Assembly (NCBI GenBank): GCA_965112735.1
Contig: OZ218965.1
Location: forward strand, 124,001 to 188,000
Source: Phaeosaccion multiseriatum
Taxonomy: Eukaryota; Ochrophyta, other classes
Direction: 5' to 3'
DNA: 64,000 nt
Shown piece after piece: positions 1 through 13,300 of this stretch (positions are counted from its first letter, which is position 1; each line of letters begins with the position of its first letter). The position numbers and the translations under genes were made by a program. Below the pieces are notes generated by a model. The model was not told where the DNA came from. It worked only from the letters and a program-made list of their open reading frames with translations, and did not search any database.

Positions 1-3000
1 CGGCTGGAACTTGAACTTGTCCCTTCCGCAACCCCCTCCCCTCCACTGAAGCGCACTCTCCCCGTACGGAGGGAGGGAGAGCCCTGCCCATCCACTGCCA
101 TCCCCCGCCTCCCCCTTGGGGTATGTGACGGTGTCAGGACCGGCAGTGGAGAGAGCATACCGGCGTCGAGCAGCTGCTGCAGCAGGGCCTGTGTATGTGC
201 GTGCGTGTGCGTGTTATCATGCGCGTGGTCCTCTCCTTGACAAATGCCCAACAGCGATCGCCGCCACTCCTCCCAAGACCGAATGCTGCTGCTGCCTCTG
301 CCGCCTCCGGAATCTCCCCCCTGGGGCAGGCCCTCGGGCAGGCTGCCCCCCTGGGACTGGGGCAGGCATATGGGCAGGCTCTTGTAGAGCTGCACCGCCA
401 GGGCACAGAGCTCAGTGCGATTGAGCGGCTCCGCCCCCGCCCCTCGCCCACTCCTGCTTCTTGTGCGCGTGTGCCTTCCTTTCCCGCCGCCGCCATCTGT
501 GAATCGTCTGCCGCTGCCATCTGTGACTCTTCTGCCGCTGCCCGCATGTCTGCTACCCGTATGCCTGCCCGGAGGAGCGTCGTGCGACAGGGTGGGTGTC
601 CTTGGAGCTTTCGGAGACTTGCCTCCCGCTCGAGCGGCACCAGCCGCATCAGTTGGTGATACAGCGGGAGCAGCAGCAGGAGGAGGAGCAGGAGCCGGGG
701 GGGAGCTTGATCCGAACATGAGACTCATTGCTCCGTCCATAAAGCCCGACAAGCCGCCCCCTTCGCCTCCCTCGCCGTCCGCTGCCATCCCCCTCCCCTC
801 GGTGGTGGTAGCCGGGGCTGCTGTCCTGGGATGGCGCTGCCAGACCTTCGCTCCATGAGGTGCACTCCTTATCAAGTGCTGCTTGGAGAGAGAGAGAGAG
901 AGAGAGAGAGAGAACCCAATTGACACTCGTCACAAGAGCAGGAAAAGGGGCTGGCTGTCCAAAGGTCGTGGAGAAGAAGCAGAAGGGACACGCAGCAAAC
1001 AGAGATACAGACCGACGCACGCACCCACCACGCAGGCACGCACGCACCCTCCAATCCCTCCATCCACTGCCATCCCATACCCCATGGCACTCACCGGGAG
1101 CGGCTTGGTGTTGGGCCCCAAGTGGACAACGCCCCTGAGCTCGTGCTGCTTCTCGTCACTAAACAGGTACAGCGCATCCCCCTGCAGCACACAGTAGCGC
1201 CGCTTCCATCCACTGCCATCCCCCCCTCCCCACAGGGAAGTGGAGCTGCCCTTGGTGCCCCATCCCGCGCCCCCCGGGGGCCCTCTACTCTGCCACGGCC
1301 GCTGCAGCAGGAATCCCCTCTTGCTCGCCCCTGTGAGGTCAGGGAGGCGACGTGTCAGCTCCAAGCGGCGGTGGCGGGTGAGCACATCGAGGGGGTAATC
1401 CCGCCCCGTCCAGATGGCAGCAGATGCCTCCCCTCCCTGTTGGAAGTCCACCCTCACAGCCCTCGACGCCGCCACCGGCTCGTCCCACGTGTACGCCGCA
1501 GAGGCGTAGGGCTCCAGATGGTCCCAGACGGCTCCGTCTGAAGAGCCCGAGCCACCTGAGGATGAAGCTGATGCGCCACCCACCCCCACCCCAACCTGCC
1601 GGTAGCGGATCCGATGGCTGGTGAGGTTGTCCACTCGATAGGGCGGCCAGCGGGGAGAGGGGGCGCTCAGCACGACGGTTACACTGCCTCCTACCACCTC
1701 CACCTTGGCTGTGATGATCACCACCTCCGGGGAGGAGGGAGCCTCAGAGGAGGGGGATGGCAGTGGATGGTGTGCTGCCTTCTTGCGCCTGAGCTTCAGG
1801 GGCACCTCCCCGAGATTGTCGGGCTTGAAGGAGCCCGACCACTCCCATCCACTGCCATCCCTCTCCCCTCCATTGCCATCCCTCTCCCCTCCATTGCCAT
1901 CCTCTCCCACTGACGGAGGAGTCGAGCCTGCGAAGCGCACCTTCAGCAGCTTCTTACGATCTGGGGATGGCAGGGGTTGGCAGGGGATGGCAGTGGAGGG
2001 AGGGGATGGCAGTGGATGGGAGAGGGACGGTAGGGGAGGGCGGAGGAGCGCAGTGGCGTAAGGACGAGGCAAGAAAGACTTAGAGGATGAGAAGAAAGCA
2101 ACCACGACGGACCGTCCCTCTTCCATCCACTGCCATCCCCTCCCTCCTCCATCCACTGCCATCCCCTCTGCTGCACATCCATTGCCCTCTCCTCTCCCCT
2201 CCCACCTGCGAAGGGCCAATGGAAGGCCTTGCTCGCCCCCGCCTTTAGCAGCACGCTCCACTCCTCCTCCCCCCCACCGCCCCCGCCGCCGCCCCCCCCC
2301 GCCTGCGTCACCTCAACATCGCGTCCTGACACCAGGCCATTCACCAGCACGTAGCGAGGCACGAAGGTCAGGACTGTACTGCGTGAGAAAGCGCCCTTGC
2401 CCCTCTCCACATGCAGACCCAAGTCGTACTGAGTCCTCATGCCAGTCCTCATGCCAGGGGTGGGGGTCGTTGGGCTGTTTGGGCTGCTGATGCCCAACTT
2501 GCTCCGGCTGTTGCTGCTTATGCTACTGCTGATGCTGCTGCTCAGGCTGGAGCCTTTGAAGGCGTCCAGTACAGAGGAGGAGGAGGAGGAGGAGGAGGAG
2601 GTATTGGCATTGGAGGAGGAGGGTAAGCTTGCCTTCTTGGACTGCTTGAGAGACATGCACGTCACCAAGCCGCCCGCCGCTGACACCTTTTGACTGCGCA
2701 CGTCGAAAGGCTCGCTCCACACGCTGAGAGAGGATGGCAGGGAATGGCAGGGAATGGCAGGGGCGTGAGTCAAGTGCAGTCCAGTGCAGTCGAGTGCAGT
2801 CGAGTCAAGCCACAAGCGACGCATCAGTCACTTGACTCTGCTTGGCAGGGGGGTGCGCCACAGCACCATCTCCCCCCCGTCCATCCGCTGCCATCCCCTC
2901 CTGCCCAGCCACAGCCACAGCCACGCCACAGCCACAGCCCCCCTGTCCATCCACTGCCATCCCCTCCTGCCCATCCACTGCCATCCCCTCCTGCCCAGCC

Positions 3001-6000
3001 ACAGCCACAGCCACAGCCACAGCCCCCCTGTCCATTCGCTGCCATCCCCCACTCACCTGTCCAGCGCCTTGCAGCAGAGCGGCGCATAGTCACCGATGGC
3101 AGAGGGCGGTGCGAATATCACCACCTTGCCCCACTCACGCGCCCACACGCCCCCCTGGGGAGACTCCAACACGCGCAGCCCCTTGCCCTTGGCCCCCCGG
3201 GGTATGGACTGCACGCGCCCACGCCCCTCCGCCTCCTGCCCCGGGGGGACATGACTGCTGCTACTACTACTACTACTACTGCTGCTACTGCCACTGTCCG
3301 CCACTCCCGCCCGGACAGACTCACTTTGGGCTCTCTGCTGCTGTATCACCAACTGCTGTGCCTGCTTGGCGCTGTCTCTGTCTGTGTATAGCGTCGCACT
3401 CTGCGCGGCCACCTCGAGCTCCGCCCTGTGCACCACACGCACCACAAGCCCCCCGGGGGATGAGCCCTTCTCCCCCGGGGACAGCGCGCTGAGTGGCGTG
3501 TGGTTGGGAATGACCTCATACCTGAGTTAGACACAAACATAGAGACAAAGGCAGAGACAGAGTCAGACACAGAGATAGAGACAGAGACAGTGACAGAGAC
3601 AGAGACAGAGAGAGAGACATACACAGAGTCAGACACACAGACAGAGACAAAGTCAGACACAGAGACAGAAATAGAGACAAAGGCAGAGACAGTGACAGAG
3701 GCAGAGACAGAGACAGAGAGAGAGACAGAGAGAGAGACAGAGACAGAGAGAGAGACATACACAGAGTCAGACACAGAGATAGAGACAGAGACAGTGACAG
3801 AGACAGAGACAGAGAGAGAGACATACACAGAGTCAGACACACAGACAGAGACAGAGACAGTGACAGAGACAGAGACAGAGAGAGAGACATACACAGAGTC
3901 AGACACACAGACAGAGACAGAGACAGTGACAGAGACAGAGACAGAGAGAGAGACATACACAGAGTCAGACACACAGACAGAGACAAAGTCAGACACAGAG
4001 ACAGAAATAGAGACAAAGGCAGAGACAGTGACAGAGGCAGAGACAGAGACAGAGAGAGAGACAGAGAGAGAGACAGAGACAGAGAGAGAGACATACACAG
4101 AGTCAGACACAGAGATAGAGACAGAGACAGTGACAGAGACAGAGACAGAGAGAGAGACATACATAGAGTCAGACACACAGACAGAGACAAAGTCAGACAC
4201 AGAGACAGAAATAGAGACAAAGGCAGAGACAGTGACAGAGGCAGAGACAGAGACAGAGAGAGAGACAGAGAGAGAGACAGAGACAGAGAGAGAGACATAC
4301 ACAGAGTCAGACACACAGACAGAGACAAAGTCAGACACAGAGACAGAGAGAGAGACATACACAGAGTCAGACACACAGACAGAGACAAAGTCAGACACAG
4401 AGACAGAAATAGAGACAAAGGCAGAGACAGAGTCAGACACAGAGATAGAGACAGAGACAGTGACAGAGACAGAGACAGAGAGAGAGACATACACAGAGTC
4501 AGACACACAGACAGAGACAAAGTCAGACACAGAGACAGAAATAGAGACAAAGGCAGAGACAGTGACAGAGGCAGAGACAGAGACAGAGAGAGAGACATAC
4601 ACAGAGTCAGACACACAGACAGAGACAAAGTCAGACACAGAGACAGAAATAGAGACAAAGGCAGAGACAGTGACAGAGGCAGAGACAGAGACAGAGAGAG
4701 AGACAGAGAGAGAGACAGAGACAGAGAGAGAGACATACACAGAGTCAGACACAGAGATAGAGACAGAGACAGTGACAGAGACAGAGACAGAGAGAGAGAC
4801 ATACACAGAGTCAGACACACAGACAGAGACAAAGTCAGACACAGAGACAGAAATAGAGACAAAGGCAGAGACAGTGACAGAGGCAGAGACAGAGACAGAG
4901 AGAGAGACAGAGAGAGAGACAGAGACAGAGAGAGAGACATACACAGAGTCAGACACACAGACAGAGACAAAGTCAGACACAGAGACAGAGAGAGAGACAT
5001 ACACAGAGTCAGACACACAGACAGAGACAAAGTCAGACACAGAGACAGAGAGAGAGACATACACAGAGTCAGACACACAGACAGAGACAGTGACAGAGAC
5101 AGAGACAGAGAGAGAGACATACACAGAGTCAGACACAGAGATAGAGACAGAGACAGTGACAGAGACAGAGACAGAGAGAGAGACATACACAGAGTCAGAC
5201 ACACAGACAGAGACAAAGTCAGACACAGAGACAGAAATAGAGACAAAGGCAGAGACAGTGACAGAGGCAGAGACAGAGACAGAGAGAGAGACAGAGAGAG
5301 AGACAGAGACAGAGAGAGAGACATACACAGAGTCAGACACAGAGACAGAGACAGAGACAGTGACAGAGACAGAGACAGAGAGAGAGACATACACAGAGTC
5401 AGACACACAGACAGAGACAAAGTCAGACACAGAGACAGAAATAGAGACAAAGGCAGAGACAGAGTCAGACACAGAGATAGAGACAGAGACAGAGAGAGAG
5501 ACAGAGACAAAGGCAGAGACAGAGAGAGAGATATACACAGAGTCAGACACACAGACAGAGACAAAGTCAGACACAGAGACAGAAATAGAGAGACATACAC
5601 AGAGTCAGACACACAGACAGAGACAAAGTCAGACACAGAGACAGAAATAGAGACAAAGGCAGAGACAGTGACAGAGGCAGAGACAGAGACAGAGAGAGAG
5701 ACAGAGAGAGAGACAGAGACAGAGAGAGAGACATACACAGAGTCAGACACAGAGATAGAGACAAAGACAGTGACAGAGACAGAGACAGAGAGAGAGACAT
5801 ACACAGAGTCAGACACACAGACAGAGACAAAGTCAGACACAGAGACAGAAATAGAGACAAAGGCAGAGACAGAGTCAGACACAGAGATAGAGACAGAGAC
5901 AGAGAGAGAGACAGAGACAAAGGCAGAGACAGAGAGAGAGACATACACAGAGTCAGACACACAGACAGAGACAAAGTCAGACACAGAGACAGAAATAGAG

Positions 6001-6290
6001 ACAAAGGCAGAGACAGAGTCAGACACAGAGATAGAGACAGAGACAGAGAGAGAGACAGAGACAAAGGCAGAGACAGAGAGAGAGACATACACAGAGTCAG
6101 ACACACAGACAGAGACAAAGTCAGACACAGAGACAGAAATAGAGACAAAGGCAGAGACAGAGTCAGACACAGAGATAGAGACAGAGACAGTGACAGAGAC
6201 AGAGACAAAGGCAGAGACAGAAATAGAGACAGAGACAGAAATAGAGACAAAGGCAGAGACAGTGACAGAGGCAGAGACAGAGACAGAGAC

Positions 6291-6321
<31 letters not shown>

Positions 6322-7304
6322 CAGAGACAGAGAGAGAGACAGAGACAGAGACAGAGACAGAGACAGAGAGAGAGACAGACACAGAGAGAGAGACAGAGAG
6401 AGACAGAAATAGAGACAATGGAGATGGGGTTGGGGGGGGGTCCACACAAGTCAGATCATGCCACAGCGCGCACACACACACACGCATACACACACGCACG
6501 CACACGCACACACACACACACCTGTCGAAGACGAAGCCGACTCTGTCCCACCGGGGGTACCCCTCCTCCTCCCCCCCCCCTATCGAGAAGAGCGCCCCTG
6601 CCTTGCCCTTGGCGAGCATCGCATTGAAGGACCTTAGACTGCCATCCACCAGCGACAGCCTGTCCAGCTCAGCTGTGAGCAGCTCTCTGAGGGCGATGCT
6701 GTCGTCGGGCCCGGGGGGGAGGTGTCTACACAGCACAAAGTCGTCTGCTACACAGCCCGAACCGCCTTGGGGGGAGGGGATGGCAGTGGATGGGGGGAGG
6801 GGGGGGAGAACTTCGTTAAGCAAGTGCCTGGGCTTGGGAGGTGCGCGCTCTCTCTCCCCCCCAACCGTGAGAAGCAGTATATGGCAGTGGATGGCAGTGG
6901 ATGGCAGTGGATGGCAGCGAGAGTGGTGGATGGTCCTCTGACTTACTGACTTACTGCACTCACCCATGCTTGCCTCCGCCTCCCCCGCTACTTTGGTGAG
7001 CACTTGTCCCGCCGTGGCAGTGTGGGGCAGAGAGAGACGCCGCTCCTGAAAGTGGTCACAGCCGAGCAACACCGTCACACGCGTCTTGTCCGTCGGATCC
7101 GTTCCATCCACCAAAGAGAGGGAGGAGGAGGAGGAGGAGGAGGAGGAGGAGGGAGGGGGCACAGAGGAGGAGGGCTCCGAGGTTGGCAGCTTCTTCCGCC
7201 CGATGGCAGTGGATGGGACAGGGCTGCCCAAGGAGGGCGACAGAGGAAGCGCACTGCCCAAGGAGGCGGAGGAGCCGCTGTGCACCATTTGCGGCTGTTG
7301 CTGC

Positions 7305-7342
<38 letters not shown>

Positions 7343-10300
7343 TATCACCAACTGCTGTGCTTCGTACTCGGGCGTTCCTCTATGCACAAGGTGGGCCATG
7401 CGACTCGCCATGAAAGAGGCGTCCATCCCCATGGCCAGCGACGCGTCCTGCAGCAGTTGGTGATACAGCAGTTGGGTGATGCAGCAGCTAATTTCAGCAC
7501 TCATTCACTTACTCACTCACTCGAAGGTCAGTAGCAAAGCATCTGAAGGACACCAAAGCCCACTTAATCAACCACCCACCCACCCACCCACCCACCAACC
7601 AACCAACCCCCTCCCTCCCCTCCCTCCCCTCCCACTCACTCACTCACTCACCCGATAGTGGAGGGTCATCTCCGTCCTGTTGACCACCCACAGCTTGCAA
7701 TACACACTGACGCTCCTTCCCACAAGGCCCACGTGCAGGAGCAGCGTCGGCAGCACCCGCAGCTCACCCTTACTCTTCCCCACACCTATACCACTGTCAG
7801 GGGCAGCCCCATCCCCACCCCCCGGGGTAGCCGCACCCCCCGGGGTAGCCGTACCCCCCGGGGCAGCTGCGGCCCCCACCTCGCCAAGGATCTTGAGTCC
7901 CTTGAGCTCGAGGGTGACGTCCTTCCCCGGGGGGCTGGGGTGGGCACCCGCGGGAGAGTGCACGCGCACAAAGGGAGACCAAGGGTAGTTGACCACACGC
8001 ACACTGAGATAGTGCTTCTCGCGGAGGTCCAATCGAGGGAGAGGCAGAGCGGATCCGACGGTTAAGACGCCCTCCGAGGAGAGCCGGCCTTCTCGGTTGG
8101 TGAGGCGGTAGAGAAGGGGGAGGGGGAGCAGGTTGTGGAGGAGGAGGGGGGGGTGCAGGCCGAGGTTGATGGCAGGGGGTAGGCCTGTGTTGTGGGTCCA
8201 GGAGCCTCCCCTGCCGAACAAGTCCTTGAGATCCTTCAGAACGTCGAGCTCCTCGATCACCTAGAGGGTCACAAGGGGGTGGGATGGCAGTGGACAGGCA
8301 ATGGGCAGGGTAAAGAGGATGGCAGTGGACAGTGGACAGGGTAAGGGGATGGCAGTGGACAGGCCATGGACAGGGCAGGGGATGGTAGTGGACAGGCAAT
8401 GGACAGGGCAAAGGGGATGGCAGTGGACAGGCAATGGACAGGGCAAAGGGGATGGCAGTGGACAGGCAATGGACAGGGTAAAGGGGATGGCAATGGACAG
8501 GCAATGGACAGAGCAAAGGGGATGGCAGTGGACAGGCAATGGACAGAGCAAAGGGGATGGCAGTGGACAGGCAATGGACAGGGCCAAGGGGATGGCAGTG
8601 GACAGGCAATGGACAGGGTAAAGGGGATGGCAGTGGACAGGCAATGGGCAGGGCCAAGGGGATGGCAGTGGACAGGCAATGGACAGCAACGGACAGACGG
8701 CAGTGAGGGGAAGAGGAGCGGTAGGCAGGAAGGAGGAGTGTGGGAACAGCAGATACACTGATGCCCTTTCCCCACAGACAAGCGCAGGAGTTGGTGATAC
8801 AGCAGCACACTCCCCTCCGCCACTGCCATCCCACCTTGATGCCGCCGCTGGAACGCTTGAGCTTGAAGCATTCCGACGTTATCGCCCGAGTCTTCCCATC
8901 CACTGCCATCCCCCGAGCCCTCCCATCCACTGCCATCCCCTCCCTGGCCCGGCCCGCCTCCGCCTCGGCCGCCTCTGCTGCCACATCACCTTCACTCCCA
9001 TCGTCAAAGCGCACGCCCCCCCCGGGTCCCGACACCCCATCCCCGTCCACTGCCATCCCCCTGACCCCATGTCCGGTGGCGGCTACAGACAGCTCCGTCT
9101 GCAAGCACCAGCGCAGGTCTGTGAGGTTATGAGGAGCAGCATCGCCTCGGCTGTCCTTAGTGTTCGCCTTGGCTTTGGCTTTGGCCATGTCGCTTAGAGT
9201 GCCATCGGTCTGGTGCGGAAACCTCCTCGGAGACGTACCCTGATGCCTCCACGCCACGTTGGTTAGGGCGCTGCTCCATCCACTGCCATCTCCCTCCTCA
9301 TCCTCCTTGGGGTAGCAGACTGTGAAGATCTTCTCCCTGTCTCTCGTGGCCCCTCCCCCTTCCGCTGCCTCTGCCGCACGAAGCTCGAGCTCCGCCAGGC
9401 CAGTCACCAGCTGCCCCCACGCCATCCCTCCACCCCGGGGGTCCTTGTTGCTCCTCGTGGGGTTGTGATCGGTCTCCTCGTCGCCCCCCCGGGCCAGCAC
9501 ACACAGCCCCCCCCGGAGCATGTCCAACGGCACGGGTAGAGATTCCTCCGGCTCCAGCCACACCGTCAGCCTGCGTCCTGACACCCCTGACAGCCCCCCC
9601 TCGGGCTCTCCACCCTCGGGTGCTCCCCCCCTGGGTGCTGCTGCTTGGGGCCGACAGAAGAGACTGAGGCTTACGGGCAGACCACTGAAGTTGGTGATGG
9701 ATAATCGGCTGCTAAAAGTCACCTCTCGCAGCTCGGACACCCCCTCCCCCTCCCCCGCCGACACGTGTGCCACAAGCACCAGCCACTTGGCGCCAACCGC
9801 TGTAGCACCAATCGCTTTAGCACCAACCGCTGCACCAGCCGCATCTTCGTCGTCGCCAACCCTCCCCTCCCTCCGCATGCGAATGTAGTGTGTGCCCACC
9901 TGATTAGCATGCACGGGCCCGACCGACGCGTACCTCCATCCGCCCTGCTGCAGCCGTGCCGAGAGCCTGTGCTCGTCCTGGTGCTCGCCCACCCGGGAGG
10001 AGAAACCCAAACCTCGCTCCTCCAATGGACCCCGTCCACTGCCATCCCCAACCCCCGAGCGGCGCTGCTGCTGCCTCTGCATGTCCACTCGGAGCTCCTC
10101 TTCTCCCGGGGGGCCCAGCTCCACCTCGAGAGGGTCCCCTCCCCCCCGGGACGAGGAGGAGCGGAACGTCAGCTTGAGCGTGAGACCGCATCTGTTCCTG
10201 AGGAGGTAGGGCTGTGTGTGCGTGCGTGAGCGGCCGTCGCCAATGGTGAGCTGCCTTCTCGAGTCCGACAGGCTCTTGGAGCGGAGCACGCTCAAGAGGG

Positions 10301-13300
10301 CGAAGGTCACGTTCACGTTGGCCGTATCGGGCACCTGTCACGAAACGTAGCGAAATGTAACGAAATGTAACGCATCAGTTGGTGAGGGGGACGGAAGGCG
10401 AGGTTGAGTTTGAGCTGGAGCAAAAGGGCTTGAGTTTGAGTTAAGATGGAGTACAAAAGGGACCAAGAGCTTGAGCTTGAGCCTCGTCGCCCACGCACAC
10501 CAAGAGGTGGAAGCAAACAGGCAAGCATGCAAGCAAGCCAGCAAGCAAGCAAGCAAGCAAGCACGCACACAAGCAAGCAACAAGTACACAAGCAAGCAAG
10601 CAAGCACGTACGTACCGATAAGACCATGTCTTTCCCTCCCCCGGGCCGCGCCTGAAGGGTCCCCTTGGCCCACACGTCTTCAAGCAGCGGCTCCCAGCGT
10701 CCCCCCCCCCGCAGCAAGGAGTTCAAGTAGCCCAGGGATAGCACCCCCTGGAGGGAGGCCCACAGCCCAGGGGAGGCATCCCCATCCTGCCCCCCGGGGG
10801 TCCCCCCAGGGTTCCCCCCGGGGGTCCGACCCTCGCCCCCTCCCTCAGGCTCCGGGGCGGCAGTCCTCCTTACGATGGATGCCCCTCCTCGCTTGAGCTC
10901 GGCGTACAAAAGCGGCGCAACCCCGACGCCATGCGAGTTGCTCACCAGGGCCACGCGGAGGTCCGCCAGCCGCACCACAGCCTCCAGCAGCGTATCACCA
11001 ACTGCTTGCTGCGGTTGAATCACCAACGGCTCCATCTGTGAGTGCGATACCCAGAGCTGCTCCACTCGGCGGAGCTCTTGTCTCGCCTTGGCAAGGCGTC
11101 TCCGCTGCTCAGTCAGTACCGTATCTGTATCATCAAGTGCCGTATCACCAACTGCCGCATCATCAGTCGCTGCCCTCGGCCTCCTCATCCCCTTTGCTCC
11201 CCTCGTCCCGCTCGCCGCTCCCCACCGTCTTTTGAAGGCTCCCAGCGTGTGCGCGAGCACCTCCGCATCCGCCATCGTCACCTGCGCCTCGAGCTTGCCC
11301 AAGGGGTTCAGCCCGGCAGCAGCAGCAGCAGCAGCAGCAGTTGGTGATACGGCAGGGGCGGCATCTAAACCTTGTGGCGTGACGTGCATCCTCCCCGGGG
11401 TCAGCTCCGCCACCCTCAAGTCAACTCGGCGAGACCTGTCAGGGGTGTCAGCGGCGATCATCATCATCAATGTCCACAAGGTCCACACATAATGATACGT
11501 AAGGGTCTACAGAAATGGCTAAGGGTTAGTGTTAGTGCGTTGTGTGTGTGTGTGTATGGTATCCAGTTCCATTCACTTCCATCCACCTCCATCCACTGCC
11601 GTCCAATGCCATCCACTGCCATTGACAGAAGCTTGTGTTTCCGCTCACCGATTGGGGGCCATGTGTGCCGCAATGGCCGTGTGGAGAGTGAGATCCGCCC
11701 GGAGGGGCACGAGAAGGCTACCATCTCCTGCCATCCCCTGACCATCCGCTGCCATCCCCTGACCATCCGCTGCCATCCCCTGCCCATCCACTGCCATAAA
11801 GCTGGCGTGGTGCAGGCTCAGTCCCAGGTGCAGTTTCACATCTCCGGGGCCCCTCTCTCCGACGGCGGTGAGGCCCCTCCACTGATGCAGGTATGACACG
11901 TCGAGCTTGAGAACCAGGCACACGCCGTCGCCAGCTGTAAAGAGGGGGCGAGAAGATGACAGTGGATGGAGTACCAGGTGTCAGGCAACAGGTTGGGTGT
12001 ACCATCCTCCTTCCAAGCTGCTCTTTCGTCTCCTCCTCCTCCTCCTTTCTCTACCCCCTCTAACCGAAATCACACACACACGCACGCACACACGCACGTA
12101 CACACGCACGTACACACGCACGTACACACGCACGTACACACGCACGCACACACCCACGCACACACCCACGCACCTATCGTGCCCCCCTCTCCCTGCGGCC
12201 CCCCTGCGCCTCTCAGACAGAGACGGCTCCCCATCACTGTCACCTGCAGGGGGGGGGCGAAGAGATGGCAGTGGATGGCGGCAGTGGATGAAGGGGGGGG
12301 GGGGGGAAGAGGCCGCGGGTGAATGGAGAGGCAGCGCGAGAGGGGCCAAGGGATGGCAGTGGAAGGAGCCAGCCCCCCTGGAGGATACACACACACATAC
12401 ACATGCTAACACGCACGCACACATCCACCCACCCACCCACCCGCCCACGCACGCACACACCCACGCACGCACGCACACACCCACGCACGCACACACGCAC
12501 ACACCCACGCCCCCTCACCTCGACATCTCTGTAGACCGGCCTGTGCCCCTTCCACTTGTCCGGCCAGGTGCCCTCGAGGCAATGACGGAGCGGTGCGAGC
12601 GGTCTGGTGAAGAAGGTGGTGATACGCCTTATCTTGTCAGCCGCACCTCCCACCACAGAGTCCCGTACAAGCACGGAGCATCGGCGGTAGGGGCGGGGCT
12701 CAGAGGAAGGAGGGAGGCTCTCCTGCCCTCTGGGGGGCTGTGAGTGAGGCGGTGAGGGAGGGAGATTCTGCTGTGTGTACCACACCTGGGGCTGATAGCC
12801 CACGCGCGGGTCCTGACACCGCCCTCCTCCCAGGCCGAAGCCGAAGCCAGAGGAGGAGGAGGAGGAGGAGGAGGAGGAGGAGGAGGAGGAGGGGGAGGAG
12901 GAGGAGGAGGATGAGCTGCGTTGCCCGTCTTGTTGCTGCTGCTGTTGTTGTTGTTGTTCTTGCTGTTGTTGTTGTTGCCCCTGGAGCCCTGGAGGGGCGC
13001 TGGGTCCCGAAGCCGTTCCTCCTCCCAGGGGGGCGAGGAGGAGCGTTCTCCTCTTGCTGCTCATGTACTCACGGGCCCGGGCCTCGCGCTCGTGGTCCCA
13101 TTCGTCCTCTCCTTCGCCTTGGTGCACGCCTTGCTCCTCATCTGACTCTATCTCATTCATGGTGAAGCTGACAAGCAGCAGAGGCGTATGGGCAAGAAGT
13201 GCGGGTATATGGCCACAAGGTAAAGCACGGTAGAAGGTAGAAGCATATGGGAAAGCACCACACCACCACAGCCAAGCATAACGCAACCAGACACAGTACC

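Noticed and set aside
3346-6449. Open frames of 645-977 codons on both strands in the GACAGA array
   Set aside because: They are stop-free only because the repeat unit has no stop codon in those frames. They sit inside an intron whose flanking exons splice in phase, and they have no domain.
8280-8700. Possible CRISPR-like array (regular repeats)
   Set aside because: The units are contiguous with no unique spacers, lie in a eukaryotic intron, and have no cas genes: a minisatellite.
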